From Gammaproteobacteria bacterium (GTDB lineage Bacteria; Pseudomonadota; Gammaproteobacteria; Steroidobacterales; Steroidobacteraceae), in the NCBI GenBank assembly GCA_013289615.1, contig JABCZO010000003.1, forward strand, positions 98,102-162,101: 64,000 nucleotides of DNA, in the 5' to 3' direction. Positions 49,904-58,842 of this stretch are shown one piece after another; position 1 is the first letter of the stretch; each line of letters begins with the position of its first letter. The position numbers and the translations under genes were made by a program. The notes below the pieces were generated by a model. That model was given only the letters and a program-made list of their open reading frames with translations, ran no database searches and was not told the DNA's origin.

Positions 49904-50425
49904 GTGAATCCACCGTACCTGCTGGCACAGCAGCCCAGTGCGCTGCCCGCGCCGTCACCGCGCTCACGGCCGCATCCGCCGCAGCTCAAGGGTGGCGATC
50001 CGGCGGTGCGGGCGATGACCGATTTCCTGGATGACCCGCCGCGCACAGTCGCCGAAGACGCCGGCCTGGAGGAAGTCATCGATCACATGTTCCGGCTGGG
50101 CGTGCGCGCATTCCTGGTGGTACACGATCGCTCGGTCATCGGACTGATCACCGCGGAAGATGCCCGTGACGCACGCCGCGCGCAGCAGCGGCGCGGTGCT
50201 GCTGCGCGTGCCCTGCGCGTCGCCGACGTCATGACGCCTTCGCCCGAGGTGCCGGCGATCGACTGGCAGACCGTGCAGGACTCGCGCATCAGCGACCTGA
50301 TTGAGATCTTCGAAGGCAGCGGCGTGCGCTACCTGGTCGTGCTGCAGACCGAGACGTCGACCTGGAGCACGGTACGCGGGCTGATTCATCGCCAGCGGCT
50401 CGAGCGCCGCCTCAGGCGCGGCTAA
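49904..50425 (+). CDS. CBS-domain protein
   Basis: 173 aa from GTG 49904, five bases after GGAGG; the in-frame ATG at 49892 lies before that ribosome-binding site. A Pro-rich N-terminus is followed by two CBS motifs ([38 protein letters not shown], then [37 protein letters not shown]). Such pairs bind adenine nucleotides and regulate partners. The upstream region 49644-49903 carries no other gene; a weak hairpin around 49692-49713 was not convincing as a terminator. Confidence 0.85.
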   Translation: MNPPYLLAQQPSALPAPSPRSRPHPPQLKGGDPAVRAMTDFLDDPPRTVAEDAGLEEVIDHMFRLGVRAFLVVHDRSVIGLITAEDARDARRAQQRRGAAARALRVADVMTPSPEVPAIDWQTVQDSRISDLIEIFEGSGVRYLVVLQTETSTWSTVRGLIHRQRLERRLRRG

Positions 50426-50480
50426 CAGCCCGGGCAGCGGCCGCTGGCGCGCGCAGCCGCAATGCGATTATTGTTCAGGC

Positions 50481-51671
50481 ATGACGATTGTTGGAACCCC
50501 GCTGTCGGCATCGGCGACGCGCGTCATGCTGCTGGGGGCGGGCGAACTCGGTAAGGAGGTCGCGATCGAACTGCAGCGTTTCGGCTGCGAGGTGATCGCC
50601 GTGGACCGCTACGCCAATGCGCCGGCGATGCAGGTGGCACAGCATGCCCACGTGATCGATATGCTCGACGGCGCGGCGCTGCGCGCACTGGTCGAGCGCG
50701 AGCGGCCGCGACTCATCGTGCCGGAGATCGAGGCGATCGCGACGCCGATGCTGCTGCAGCTGGAGGCGCAAGGCTACGGCGTGATTCCGACCGCGCGGGC
50801 GGCGCGCCTGACCATGGATCGCGAGGGCATTCGCTGTCTGGCGGCCGAAGAACTCGCGCTCGCCACCTCGCCGTATCGATTCGCCGGCACCGAACAGCAG
50901 TACCGCGCCGCGATCACAGAACTTGGCTTGCCGTGCGTGATCAAGCCGGTGATGAGCTCCTCGGGCAAGGGCCAGAGCCTGGTGCGCGAGGCGTCCCAGA
51001 TCGACGCCGCCTGGCAGTACGCGCAGCGCGGCGGCCGCGCCGGCGCCGGACGCGTGATCGTGGAAGGCTTCGTGCGCTTCGACTATGAAATCACGCTGCT
51101 GACGATCCGGCACGCGGGCGGCACCAGCTTCTGCGAGCCCATCGGCCACCTGCAGATCGACGGCGACTACCGCGAATCCTGGCAGCCGCAACCGATGACG
51201 GCGCTGGCTCTGCAGCGCTCGCAGCACATCGCCGCTGCGATCACGGCCAATCTCGGCGGCACGGGTGTGTTCGGCGTGGAGCTGTTCATCGCCGGCGACC
51301 AGGTCTGGTTCAGCGAGGTGTCGCCCCGGCCGCACGATACCGGACTGGTGACATTGATCTCGCAGGACCTGTCCGAGTTTGCGCTGCATGCCCGGGCCAT
51401 CCTCGGATTACCGATCCCGGTGATCCGCCAGCGCGGTCCGGCGGCCTCGTGCGCACTGCTGGTGGACGGCAACTCGACCAGCATCCGCTATACCGATGTC
51501 GATCGCGCATTGGCCGAACCGGATACCGCACTGCGGCTGTTCGGCAAGCCGGAAGTGCGCGGACACCGGCGCATGGGCGTGTCGCTGGCACTGGGCGCGA
51601 GCGTCGAGCAGGCGCGCGCCAAGGCGCGGGCGATGACGGCCATCCTGCGCGCCGGCGTGCGGCTCGACTAG
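50481..51671 (+). CDS. purT: Formate-dependent phosphoribosylglycinamide formyltransferase (GAR transformylase 2)
   Basis: 396 aa ATP-grasp enzyme adding a formyl group to GAR with free formate and ATP in purine synthesis. It shows [39 protein letters not shown], the ATP-grasp lysine strand [34 protein letters not shown] and the metal-binding [20 protein letters not shown]. Length and motifs are typical. It is followed nine bases later by the Fpg-like gene. Confidence 0.96.
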   Translation: MTIVGTPLSASATRVMLLGAGELGKEVAIELQRFGCEVIAVDRYANAPAMQVAQHAHVIDMLDGAALRALVERERPRLIVPEIEAIATPMLLQLEAQGYGVIPTARAARLTMDREGIRCLAAEELALATSPYRFAGTEQQYRAAITELGLPCVIKPVMSSSGKGQSLVREASQIDAAWQYAQRGGRAGAGRVIVEGFVRFDYEITLLTIRHAGGTSFCEPIGHLQIDGDYRESWQPQPMTALALQRSQHIAAAITANLGGTGVFGVELFIAGDQVWFSEVSPRPHDTGLVTLISQDLSEFALHARAILGLPIPVIRQRGPAASCALLVDGNSTSIRYTDVDRALAEPDTALRLFGKPEVRGHRRMGVSLALGASVEQARAKARAMTAILRAGVRLD

Positions 51672-51679
51672 AGCGCGCC

Positions 51680-52588
51680 GTGCCGGAGCTGCCCGACATC
51701 ACGCTCTACCTGGAGGCGCTTGCGGATCGGATCGTCGGCCGGCACCTCAAGGCCGTCACGCTGGTCAATCCGTTTCTGCTGCGTACCGCAACACCGCCAC
51801 TCGCGGCGGTGGCGGGGCGGCGCGTCGAGCAGCTGCGCCGCGTCGGCAAGCGCATCGCCATCGGACTGGAAGGTGAGCTGTGGCTGGTGCTGCACCTGAT
51901 GATCGCCGGTCGCCTGCACTGGTATGCCAGCGGGCAGAAGGTCAGTGGCCGCGCCGCGCTCGCTCGATTCGAATTCGACAGCGGTACGCTGACGCTGACC
52001 GAAGCCGGCAGCAAGCGCCGTGCCTCGTTGCATCTGCTGGTCGGCGATGCGCAACTTGCACGCATCGATCCGGGCAGCCTGGATGTGTTCGCGGCCGATC
52101 TGGCGGCGTTCGGCGCGCGCCTGAGCCTCGAGCATCACACGCTCAAGCGCGCGCTGACCGATCCGCGCCTGTTCAGCGGCATCGGCAACGCCTACTCGGA
52201 CGAGATCCTGCATCGTGCGCGCCTGTCACCGCTGGCGATGACGCATAAGCTTGGCGATGAGGAGGTCGCGCGCCTCTACCAGGCGACGCGCGCTACGCTC
52301 GAGCAGTGGACCGAGCGACTGCGCGGCGATGCCGGTGCCGGTTTTCCGGAAGGGGTGACCGCCTTTCGTCCCGGCATGGCCGTTCACGGCCGCTATCGCC
52401 AGCCATGCCCGGCGTGCGGGACGCCGGTGCAGCGGATTCGTTACGCCGAGAATGAAACCAACTACTGCCCGCGCTGCCAGACCGAAGGCCGCGTGCTGGC
52501 CGATCGCGCACTGTCGCGACTGCTCAAGGACGACTGGCCCCGCAGCGTGGATGAACTCGAGCGGCTGCGGCCCGCCGATGGCCGCTGA
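51680..52588 (+). CDS. Fpg/Nei-family DNA glycosylase
   Basis: 302 aa from GTG at 51680. Mature N-terminus [19 protein letters not shown] supplies the Pro nucleophile and Glu of base-excision glycosylases. The middle helix-two-turn-helix contains [20 protein letters not shown], and the C-terminal zinc finger reads [28 protein letters not shown]. The N-terminal PELPD and NETNYC finger separate it from classical MutM (PELPE) and mark a less studied subgroup, so the exact lesion is uncertain. It removes oxidised or fragmented bases by family rule. Confidence 0.9.
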   Translation: MPELPDITLYLEALADRIVGRHLKAVTLVNPFLLRTATPPLAAVAGRRVEQLRRVGKRIAIGLEGELWLVLHLMIAGRLHWYASGQKVSGRAALARFEFDSGTLTLTEAGSKRRASLHLLVGDAQLARIDPGSLDVFAADLAAFGARLSLEHHTLKRALTDPRLFSGIGNAYSDEILHRARLSPLAMTHKLGDEEVARLYQATRATLEQWTERLRGDAGAGFPEGVTAFRPGMAVHGRYRQPCPACGTPVQRIRYAENETNYCPRCQTEGRVLADRALSRLLKDDWPRSVDELERLRPADGR

Positions 52589-52604
52589 CGAGCTTGCGCA
52601 GCTC

Positions 52605-53051
52605 TCATAGCCGGCTTTGCACCCAGCGTACGATGTCCGCGGTTCCCATGGCCCCTGGCTGGCGCGCGACTTCACGGCCGTCCTTGAACAGTGCCAGGGT
52701 AGGGATACTGCGGATATTGAATTGAGCCCCGAGTGCCTGCTCGGCCTGCGTGTCTACCTTCGCCAGCCGCACCCGCGGTTCCAGCAGCCCTGCTGCCTCG
52801 GCGTAGTGAGGTGCCATCATCAGGCACGGACCGCACCAGGGCGCCCAGAAATCCACCAGCAGCGGAATATCGTTGCGCTCAACGTGGGTCTGGAAGTTGG
52901 CACTGGTCAGTGCAGTGGGATGAGCGGTGAATAGTGCCTGGTGGCAGTTACCGCAGTTCGGTTTCTGCTCGAGGCGTTGCTCAGGTATCCGGTTCACGGC
53001 ACTACAATGCGGGCAAACCACGTGCAGCGCTGCGTTCATCGGAAAATCCAT
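52605..53051 (-). CDS. trxC: Thioredoxin 2
   Basis: 148 aa from ATG 53051 (ATG 53039, MNAALHV, is an alternative nearer the usual start). An N-terminal zinc ribbon (CPHCSAVNRIPEQRLEQ, then CGNCHQALF) is followed by a thioredoxin fold with the active site LLVDFWAPWCGPCLMMAPHY and cis-Pro IRSIPTLALF. TrxC reduces protein disulfides and is often part of oxidative-stress responses. It is convergent with the Fpg-like gene; 16 bases separate the two stops. Confidence 0.95.
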   Translation of the reverse strand: MDFPMNAALHVVCPHCSAVNRIPEQRLEQKPNCGNCHQALFTAHPTALTSANFQTHVERNDIPLLVDFWAPWCGPCLMMAPHYAEAAGLLEPRVRLAKVDTQAEQALGAQFNIRSIPTLALFKDGREVARQPGAMGTADIVRWVQSRL

Positions 53052-53183
53052 CCCGTATGCTAAAAAATGGCGTGACGCGCGGCATTATATCGCTGGCAAT
53101 CTGATCGGCCCGGTTGAAAGACAGCGCAGCAAATCCGGGCGCTGCTACACTGCGGTGACAGGCTTGTCAGCCAAGGACGCCGC

Positions 53184-53405
53184 ATGAATGCATCAAGATT
53201 GGCCGCGATCGTGTTGATCGCAGCCGGGGTACTGGGGCTGGTCTATCACGGCTTCAGCTACACCAAGGAGTCGCACGAGGCCAAGCTCGGTTCGCTGGAG
53301 CTGTCGCTGCAGCACAAGCAAAGCGTCGACGTACCCGAGTGGTTGAGTGTCGGCGCCATCGTCGCCGGGGTCGCACTGCTGCTGTTTGGTGCTCGTAAAC
53401 CCTAG
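53184..53405 (+). CDS. Small two-helix membrane protein
   Basis: 73 aa. Two transmembrane helices (LAAIVLIAAGVLGLVYHGF and WLSVGAIVAGVALLLFGARK) are joined by a polar loop with YTKESHEAKLGSLELSLQHK. It resembles the family of small stress-linked membrane proteins near DUF3185, but I cannot assign it firmly. There is no strong ribosome-binding site. It lies divergent from trxC. Confidence 0.7.
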   Translation: MNASRLAAIVLIAAGVLGLVYHGFSYTKESHEAKLGSLELSLQHKQSVDVPEWLSVGAIVAGVALLLFGARKP

Positions 53406-53483
53406 CCGGGGCTGGAATCGCCGGGCCGGAATCACTAGACTGCGCGCGCGCTGCATTGGCGTCGCTGTCAGCAGGAGTACCAA

Positions 53484-53612
53484 GTGGGTAAAGGTGATCG
53501 CAAGACCCGTCGCGGCAAGATCTATCGGGGTTCGTTCGGCAAGAGCCGGCCGAAGGATCCGAGCAAGAACAAGGGCAAGAAGGCCCCCAGGAAGTCCGCG
53601 GCCAGGAAGTAG
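53484..53612 (+). CDS. 30S ribosomal protein THX
   Basis: 42 aa, GTG start eight bases after AGGAG. The sequence MGKGDRKTRRGKIYRGSFGK followed by a Lys/Pro-rich tail is the ribosomal protein THX (bS-type small 30S protein) signature, a basic peptide that stabilises the 30S head. It is very small and absent from most gene-caller outputs at common cut-offs. No terminator is visible between it and the end of hslU at 53702. Confidence 0.9.
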   Translation: MGKGDRKTRRGKIYRGSFGKSRPKDPSKNKGKKAPRKSAARK

Positions 53613-53701
53613 CGCTGACAGAGCGCGAGCGGCGTCAGCTCCAGACATCGCTGCTACCACGTACCAACCGATCCAGATCGTCCAGCGCCACGCCTTCGCC
53701 C

Positions 53702-55048
53702 CTACAGGATGTAGCGGCTCAGGTCCTCGTCTTTCGCCAGGCTGCCCAGGTGCTCATCGACGTACTTCGCGTCCACCGTGAGGCCTGGCTTGCCGGCCGC
53801 CCCTGCTTCACCGAGCTGGTCGGCATCGTAGGAGATGGTCTCTAGCAACCGCTCCATCACCGTGTGCAGGCGCCGGGCACCGATATTCTCGGTGCGCTCA
53901 TTGACCTGGCAGGCGATCTCGGCGATGCGCCGCACGCCGTCGGCGGTGAATTCCAGCGCCACCTGCTCGGTGCGCAGCAGCGCCCGGTACTGCGCCGTCA
54001 GTGATGCATCGGGCTCGGTCAGGATGCGCACAAAATCTTCCACCTTGAGCGAGTCGAGCTCGACGCGGATCGGGAACCGGCCCTGCAGCTCCGGGATCAG
54101 ATCGGACGGCTTGGACGTATGAAATGCCCCCGATGCGATGAACAGCACGTGATCGGTCTTGATCGAGCCGTACTTGGTGTTGACCGTGCAGCCCTCGACC
54201 AGCGGCAGCAGGTCGCGCTGCACGCCCTCGCGCGACACGTCGGCGCCGATAGTCTCCTGACGTCGGGTGATCTTGTCGATCTCGTCGATGAACACGATGC
54301 CGTTCTGCTCGGCATTGAGCAGCGCGCGCGCCTTGAGTTCCTCTTCGTTGATCAGCTTTGAGGCCTCCTCCTCGATCATGATCTTGACCGCTTCACGCAC
54401 CTTCACCCGCCGGGTGCGCGTGCGGTTGCCGCCCAGGCCCGACAGCACCGACTGCAGCTGCTGCTGCATCTCCTCCATGCCGGGTGGCGCCATGATCTCC
54501 ACGCCCATCGGCATCGAGCGCACTTCGATTTCGACCTCACGCTCGTCGATCTCCCCGCGCACCAGCATGTCGCGCAGCTTGTGGCGCGTGTCGGCATCGC
54601 GCGGCTGCGCCGGCTCGTCGGTCGAAAAGCCGAGCATGCGCGGCTTGGGCAGCAGCGCGTCGAGCACCCGGTCGACCGCGGCCTCGCGCGCGCCGTCGCG
54701 CACCCGCGCCAGCTCCTGCTCGCGTGTCATCTTGACCGCGACATCGGCCAGCTCCTTGATGATCGAATCGACCTCGCGGCCGACGTAACCGACCTCGGTG
54801 AACTTGGTGGCCTCGACCTTCACGAATGGCGCCTGTGCCAGGCGTGCCAGCCGGCGCGCGATCTCGGTCTTGCCGACACCGGTCGGACCGATCATCAGGA
54901 TGTTCTTCGGGGTGATCTCCTGGCGCATCGGCTCATCCACCTGCATGCGCCGCCAGCGATTGCGCAGCGCGATCGCCACCGCGCGCTTGGCGGCGGCCTG
55001 GCCGACGATGTGCTTGTCGAGTTCCTGGACGATGGCACGCGGCGTCAT
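53702..55048 (-). CDS. hslU: ATP-dependent protease ATPase subunit HslU
   Basis: 448 aa AAA+ unfoldase for HslV. It shows the N-terminal [20 protein letters not shown], Walker [21 protein letters not shown], the pore-loop [19 protein letters not shown], Walker [13 protein letters not shown], an inserted I domain, sensor 1 ([20 protein letters not shown]) and the C-terminal tail DLSRYIL that docks into HslV. ATGA overlap with hslV (55045-55048). Confidence 0.97.
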   Translation of the reverse strand: MTPRAIVQELDKHIVGQAAAKRAVAIALRNRWRRMQVDEPMRQEITPKNILMIGPTGVGKTEIARRLARLAQAPFVKVEATKFTEVGYVGREVDSIIKELADVAVKMTREQELARVRDGAREAAVDRVLDALLPKPRMLGFSTDEPAQPRDADTRHKLRDMLVRGEIDEREVEIEVRSMPMGVEIMAPPGMEEMQQQLQSVLSGLGGNRTRTRRVKVREAVKIMIEEEASKLINEEELKARALLNAEQNGIVFIDEIDKITRRQETIGADVSREGVQRDLLPLVEGCTVNTKYGSIKTDHVLFIASGAFHTSKPSDLIPELQGRFPIRVELDSLKVEDFVRILTEPDASLTAQYRALLRTEQVALEFTADGVRRIAEIACQVNERTENIGARRLHTVMERLLETISYDADQLGEAGAAGKPGLTVDAKYVDEHLGSLAKDEDLSRYIL

Positions 55049-55593
55049 GCGCGCAATTCCTCGATCACGAGGTTGCGGTTGGTATAGATGCAGATGTCGG
55101 CGGCGATGCCGAGTGCGCGTTCGACGATGGTGCGCGCATCCAGCTCGGTGCTCTCGGTCAAGGCGCGCGCGGCGGCCTGTGCGTACGGGCCGCCCGAGCC
55201 AATCGCGGCCGCGGCAAACTCGGGTTCGATGACGTCGCCATTGCCCGAGATGATGAACAGGTTCTGCGGATCGCCGACCAGCAGCAGCGCCTCGAGCCGC
55301 CGCAGATAGCGATCGGCGCGCCAGTCCTTGGCCAGTTCGATCGCCGCCCGGGTCAGGTTGCCGTATTTCTCGACCTTGCCCTCGAAGCGCTCGAACAGCG
55401 TAAACGCATCGGCGGTGCCGCCGGCGAAGCCCGCCAATACCTTGTCGTTGGACAGGCGCCGAACTTTACGGGCATTGCCCTTCATGACGGTATTGCCGAG
55501 CGTTACCTGGCCGTCGCCGCCGAGCACGATCACGCCGCCGCGGCGCACGGCCAGGATGGTGGTTGAGTGGGGATCGAAGGGGTTGTTGTCCAT
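55045..55593 (-). CDS. hslV: ATP-dependent protease peptidase subunit HslV
   Basis: 182 aa from ATG 55593. The N-terminal peptidase region reads [20 protein letters not shown]; the catalytic Thr is expected in TTILAVRR, so about ten residues would need removal, unlike E. coli HslV, whose Thr follows the initiator Met. Then [20 protein letters not shown] and [20 protein letters not shown] are typical. The extension recalls HslV of Xanthomonadales. The frame is open further upstream but no better start is seen. Confidence 0.93.
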   Translation of the reverse strand: MDNNPFDPHSTTILAVRRGGVIVLGGDGQVTLGNTVMKGNARKVRRLSNDKVLAGFAGGTADAFTLFERFEGKVEKYGNLTRAAIELAKDWRADRYLRRLEALLLVGDPQNLFIISGNGDVIEPEFAAAAIGSGGPYAQAAARALTESTELDARTIVERALGIAADICIYTNRNLVIEELRA

Positions 55594-55603
55594 GCCAATT
55601 GGC

Positions 55604-56506
55604 TCAGCCGCGGCGTTTGGCGCGCGGATGGGCCTGATCGTATGTCTGGGCAAGATGCTGGAAATCAAGGTGCGTGTAAACCTGGGTGGTGCTGATGTTG
55701 GCGTGGCCCAGCAGCTCCTGCACACCGCGTAAATCGTGACTGGATTCAAGCAGATGGGTGGCAAACGAATGCCGGAACATGTGCGGGTGCAGGTGCTGCG
55801 GAAGCCCCGCGGCCCGCGCAAGCGCCGCCACCCGCAGCTGCACCGCGCGCGGCCCGAGCGCGGCGCCGTTGCGGCCGACAAATACCGCCTGCTGCTCCGG
55901 CGCCGCCATGGCAGCGCGCGCCGCCAGCCACAGCTGCAGCGCCTTGATCGCCATTGAACCGACCGGGGCGATGCGCTCCTTGCTGCCCTTGCCGAGCACC
56001 CGCACCTGGCCGCTCTTGAGGTCCAGGTCGCGCAGCGTAAGTCCGGTCAGCTCGGCGAGCCGCAGGCCGCTGGAGTAGAACAATTCCATCAGCGCCAGGT
56101 CGCGGATTTGCAGCGGGCCATTCGGCCGGTGCGCCAGCAGCTCGCTCATCTGATCGACGTCGAGGGTATGCGGCAGGCGCCGCACCGCCTTCGGGGCGCG
56201 GATGTCGAGCGCGGGGTTGCGCTGTAGCGCGCCTTCACGCAGCAGGAAGCCGAAGAACGTGCGCAGCGCCGCCAGCCGGCGCTGGATGCTGCGACCCTGA
56301 AGGCCGCGCGCATGGCTCGCGGCTGCGAAGCTGCGGATATGCTGGTGATCGAGCTGCGCCCAGTCCTGTATGCCGTTGCGATCGCACCAGCCGCGCAGCG
56401 CGCCGAGGTCACGGCCGTAGGCGGCCAGCGTGTGCACGGAAAGGCGGCGCTCGGTACCGAGGTAGCGCTCGAAGCGCAGCAGCCACTGCGTTGACTGCGG
56501 AGTCAT
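55604..56506 (-). CDS. xerC: Tyrosine recombinase XerC
   Basis: 300 aa from ATG 56506. It has an N-terminal SAM-like core-binding domain ([19 protein letters not shown]) and a catalytic domain with Arg in [20 protein letters not shown], Lys in [15 protein letters not shown], His-X-X-Arg in [15 protein letters not shown] and the C-terminal His/Tyr in [19 protein letters not shown]. It resolves chromosome dimers with XerD. It sits in the usual dapF-DUF484-xerC string, next to hslV. It is a housekeeping recombinase, not evidence of an island. Confidence 0.95.
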   Translation of the reverse strand: MTPQSTQWLLRFERYLGTERRLSVHTLAAYGRDLGALRGWCDRNGIQDWAQLDHQHIRSFAAASHARGLQGRSIQRRLAALRTFFGFLLREGALQRNPALDIRAPKAVRRLPHTLDVDQMSELLAHRPNGPLQIRDLALMELFYSSGLRLAELTGLTLRDLDLKSGQVRVLGKGSKERIAPVGSMAIKALQLWLAARAAMAAPEQQAVFVGRNGAALGPRAVQLRVAALARAAGLPQHLHPHMFRHSFATHLLESSHDLRGVQELLGHANISTTQVYTHLDFQHLAQTYDQAHPRAKRRG

Positions 56507-56523
56507 CTCCGCGCGCGCTGGGT

Positions 56524-57228
56524 TCAAGTGCGCGCGAGCGCGTCGGTGATCAGCTCGCCCATGCGCCACAGGAACTCGGTGCTCATGCCGGGGTGGAAGC
56601 GATCGCGGTCGACGCTGCCGAGCGCGAGCAGGCCCGCCGGCGTCTGGCTGCCGAGCGGAATCAGGGCCACCGAGCCGATGTTCGGTGCTTCCAGGCCGAA
56701 CAGGAATTCGCGCTGGGTATCGCGAATCTGCCCGCAGCGCGGCTTGCAGGCGGCGAACAGGCTGTCGAAGCTGCGAAACGCCGGATCCTCGGCGTCCACG
56801 CGACGCAGGAAACACTGCGGCGCGTCGTCGTCCGGCAGGCCTGTGGAGGCCAGCACCAGCACCGTGTGGAAGGTGTCGAAGTCCTCGCGCAGGCTGGCTT
56901 CGATTTCAGCGACGGCGGGCCCGGCGCCGCTGGTGCGCAGCAGCCGGCGGGTAAAGCGATGAATCTTTTCCGCCAGCACGTTGTTGGCGCGCGCGACCTG
57001 CACAAACTCTGCCAGCTTCTGATCCTGGCTCTGGATCTTCTCCCGCAGTACTTCCACCTGGCGCTCGATCAGCGACACGGTCGAGCCGCTGCGCGGGTGC
57101 AGCAGGCGCAGCCGCGTCAGCAGCTGGGGATGCTGCTCGAAGAAATCCGGGTTGCGGTGCAGGTACTGTATGACCGCCTGCTCCTCGATCGGTTCGGCCG
57201 GAATTCCGCGCAGCTGATTGCTCGTCAT
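56524..57228 (-). CDS. DUF484 family protein
   Basis: 234 aa. It contains AVIQYLHRNPDFFEQHPQLL, the DUF484 start, a coiled-coil (VSLIERQVEVLREKIQSQDQ) and a GAF-like C-terminal half (VALIPLGSQTPAGLLALGSV, DRDRFHPGMSTEFLWRMGEL). The gene lies between dapF and xerC in many gammaproteobacteria and probably modulates envelope or recombination-linked functions, but no biochemical role is known. Confidence 0.9.
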   Translation of the reverse strand: MTSNQLRGIPAEPIEEQAVIQYLHRNPDFFEQHPQLLTRLRLLHPRSGSTVSLIERQVEVLREKIQSQDQKLAEFVQVARANNVLAEKIHRFTRRLLRTSGAGPAVAEIEASLREDFDTFHTVLVLASTGLPDDDAPQCFLRRVDAEDPAFRSFDSLFAACKPRCGQIRDTQREFLFGLEAPNIGSVALIPLGSQTPAGLLALGSVDRDRFHPGMSTEFLWRMGELITDALART

Positions 57229-57249
57229 CCTTGTTCTCTCCGATCGTGC

Positions 57250-58080
57250 TCAGATCTCGACGCGCCCCTCGAAAGCCTGCTGTGCCGGGCCGGTGAGCCA
57301 GATGGACTGTCCCGGACCGTCCCAGTGTACGCTTAACGTGCCGCCTGGCACACGTACCTCGACCTCGGCGCCGAGCAGTCCCAGGCTGCGGCCGACCGCC
57401 ACCGCCGCGCAGGCACCGGTGCCGCAAGCCTGGGTCTCCCCGACACCGCGCTCGAACACCCGCAGGCGGATATGTCCCGCGTCCTTTATCTGCATGAAGC
57501 CCACGTTGACCTGACGCGGGAAGCGCACACTGTTCTGCAGAGCGCGCCCGATCCGATCCACCGGGGCGCTCTCGATGGCCTCGACCCGCAGTACCGCATG
57601 CGGATTGCCGATCGTCACGGCGCTGATCTCGACGTTCTCGCCGGCGAGCGCGACGCTGTAGGTCGAAGATGCGGCCGGTGCATCAAACGGCAGCGATGCG
57701 GGATTGAAATCGGGCACGCCCATGTCCACCGACACGCGGCCGTCGGCGAGCACGTGCGCGTGCAGCAGGCCGCCGACGCTGTCCATCGTCAGCGTGCCGC
57801 CGTTGCCGCCCCTGCGCCGGTGCAGCAGCAACGCTACACAGCGCGCGCCATTGCCGCACTGCTCGACCTCGCCGCCATCGGCATTGAATACGCGGTAGAA
57901 CACGTCGGCATCGCTGCGGCGCGGCGGTAGCAGCACCAGCGCCTGATCGAAGCCGATGCCGCCATGACGGTCGGCGAGCGCACGCCATTGCGCAGCGCTC
58001 GGCAGGCTGGCTTCCGACGGCAGGCTTAGGACGATGAAGTCATTGCCCAGACCATGCATCTTGGTGAAATCGACGCGCAT
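57250..58080 (-). CDS. dapF: Diaminopimelate epimerase
   Basis: 276 aa. It converts LL- to meso-diaminopimelate for lysine and peptidoglycan. The two catalytic Cys residues are in NADGGEVEQCGNGARCVALL and GETQACGTGACAAVAVGRSL, and FTKMHGLGNDFIVL is the conserved start. ATG 58080 gives a normal length. It is the first gene of a minus-strand string with DUF484 and xerC. Confidence 0.96.
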   Translation of the reverse strand: MRVDFTKMHGLGNDFIVLSLPSEASLPSAAQWRALADRHGGIGFDQALVLLPPRRSDADVFYRVFNADGGEVEQCGNGARCVALLLHRRRGGNGGTLTMDSVGGLLHAHVLADGRVSVDMGVPDFNPASLPFDAPAASSTYSVALAGENVEISAVTIGNPHAVLRVEAIESAPVDRIGRALQNSVRFPRQVNVGFMQIKDAGHIRLRVFERGVGETQACGTGACAAVAVGRSLGLLGAEVEVRVPGGTLSVHWDGPGQSIWLTGPAQQAFEGRVEI

Positions 58081-58157
58081 GGCGGCAAGAATACTAGATC
58101 CGAAGGAGTGGCAGACCCCTTCGGCCTGCGGCGCACAGGTCGTTACCGGGGCGGGCG

Positions 58158-58643
58158 CTACTGTCCTTTGCAGGCCGTTTCCATCTCGAGCTTGTTGGCC
58201 AGCCGCATCTTGACGGCCTCATCGTCGGTCAGGAATTCCTGCGAGCCGTCGGGGCCGGTCTTGTAGATGCGGCGCGCCTGTACCGAGTCGTTGTAGATAT
58301 CCTGGGCTTTCTTGCACTGGTCGGCGCGGGTGCGGGCGACGTCATTCTGCACCGCCCGCGCGGCCGCTTCCTGCTCGAGCTGTTGATGAATCTGGTCACC
58401 GGTTTGGGCAGCCGAAGCCGCCGCCTTGCTGCCCGGGTTGCTGGCGCGGTTGCTGCTGGCGGTCGTGACCGGAGCCGAGCGGATCGGGGCGTGCAGGCCG
58501 GTGATACGCACCAGCTGTGAGCCCGGGGTGGGCGTATCGCTGTACTGCACGTGACCCTGGGCATCGACCGAGCGGAACACATCGGCCAGCGCCGCGGATA
58601 GCGGCAGCCAGGTCAGGATGGCGATCGCGGCGGCACGGCGCAT
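58158..58643 (-). CDS. DUF4124-domain exported protein
   Basis: 161 aa. Signal peptide (RRAAAIAILTWLPLSAALA) followed by DVFRSVDAQGHVQYSDTPTP, the DUF4124 motif, then a long Ala/Gln/Glu-rich coiled region and a C-terminal helix (DDEAVKMRLANKLEMETACK). Two Cys residues lie in the distal part. It is an envelope protein of unknown role, common in gammaproteobacteria. It lies upstream of dapF on the same strand. Confidence 0.85.
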   Translation of the reverse strand: MRRAAAIAILTWLPLSAALADVFRSVDAQGHVQYSDTPTPGSQLVRITGLHAPIRSAPVTTASSNRASNPGSKAAASAAQTGDQIHQQLEQEAAARAVQNDVARTRADQCKKAQDIYNDSVQARRIYKTGPDGSQEFLTDDEAVKMRLANKLEMETACKGQ

Positions 58644-58774
58644 GGGCTTAAGGTCTCCAGCTCTACAGGGTGAGTATCAGGCCATACTCTACGGCTGCGG
58701 GGTGACGGGCGTCACATTCATATCGCGGATCGCTGCGCGCGGTCAAATTGGGCGGGCGGTGTGGGAAAACGGCG

Positions 58775-58806
58775 CCCGGGCAGGGTTTTTTTTACCCCTG
58801 CCCGGG
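58775..58806. terminator. 11-bp perfect hairpin with an eight-T loop, between DUF4124 gene and amtB
   Basis: CCCGGGCAGGG (58775-58785) pairs exactly with CCCTGCCCGGG (58796-58806); the ten-base loop is eight T, then A, C. On the minus strand (downstream of amtB) the loop is A-rich and only a TTTT run lies beyond it, so it may end amtB transcription, but the T run in the loop is unusual. It may also work bidirectionally or act as an mRNA-stabilising element. Confidence 0.5.
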
Positions 58807-58842
58807 TTGCCCGGTTTCCAAAGCCGCGGCGAGGCTCGCCGG

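Noticed and set aside
55604..56506. XerC as an integrase of the yjjJ insertion
   Set aside because: It is in the conserved dapF-DUF484-xerC-hslVU context about 18 kb away and is the housekeeping dimer-resolution enzyme.
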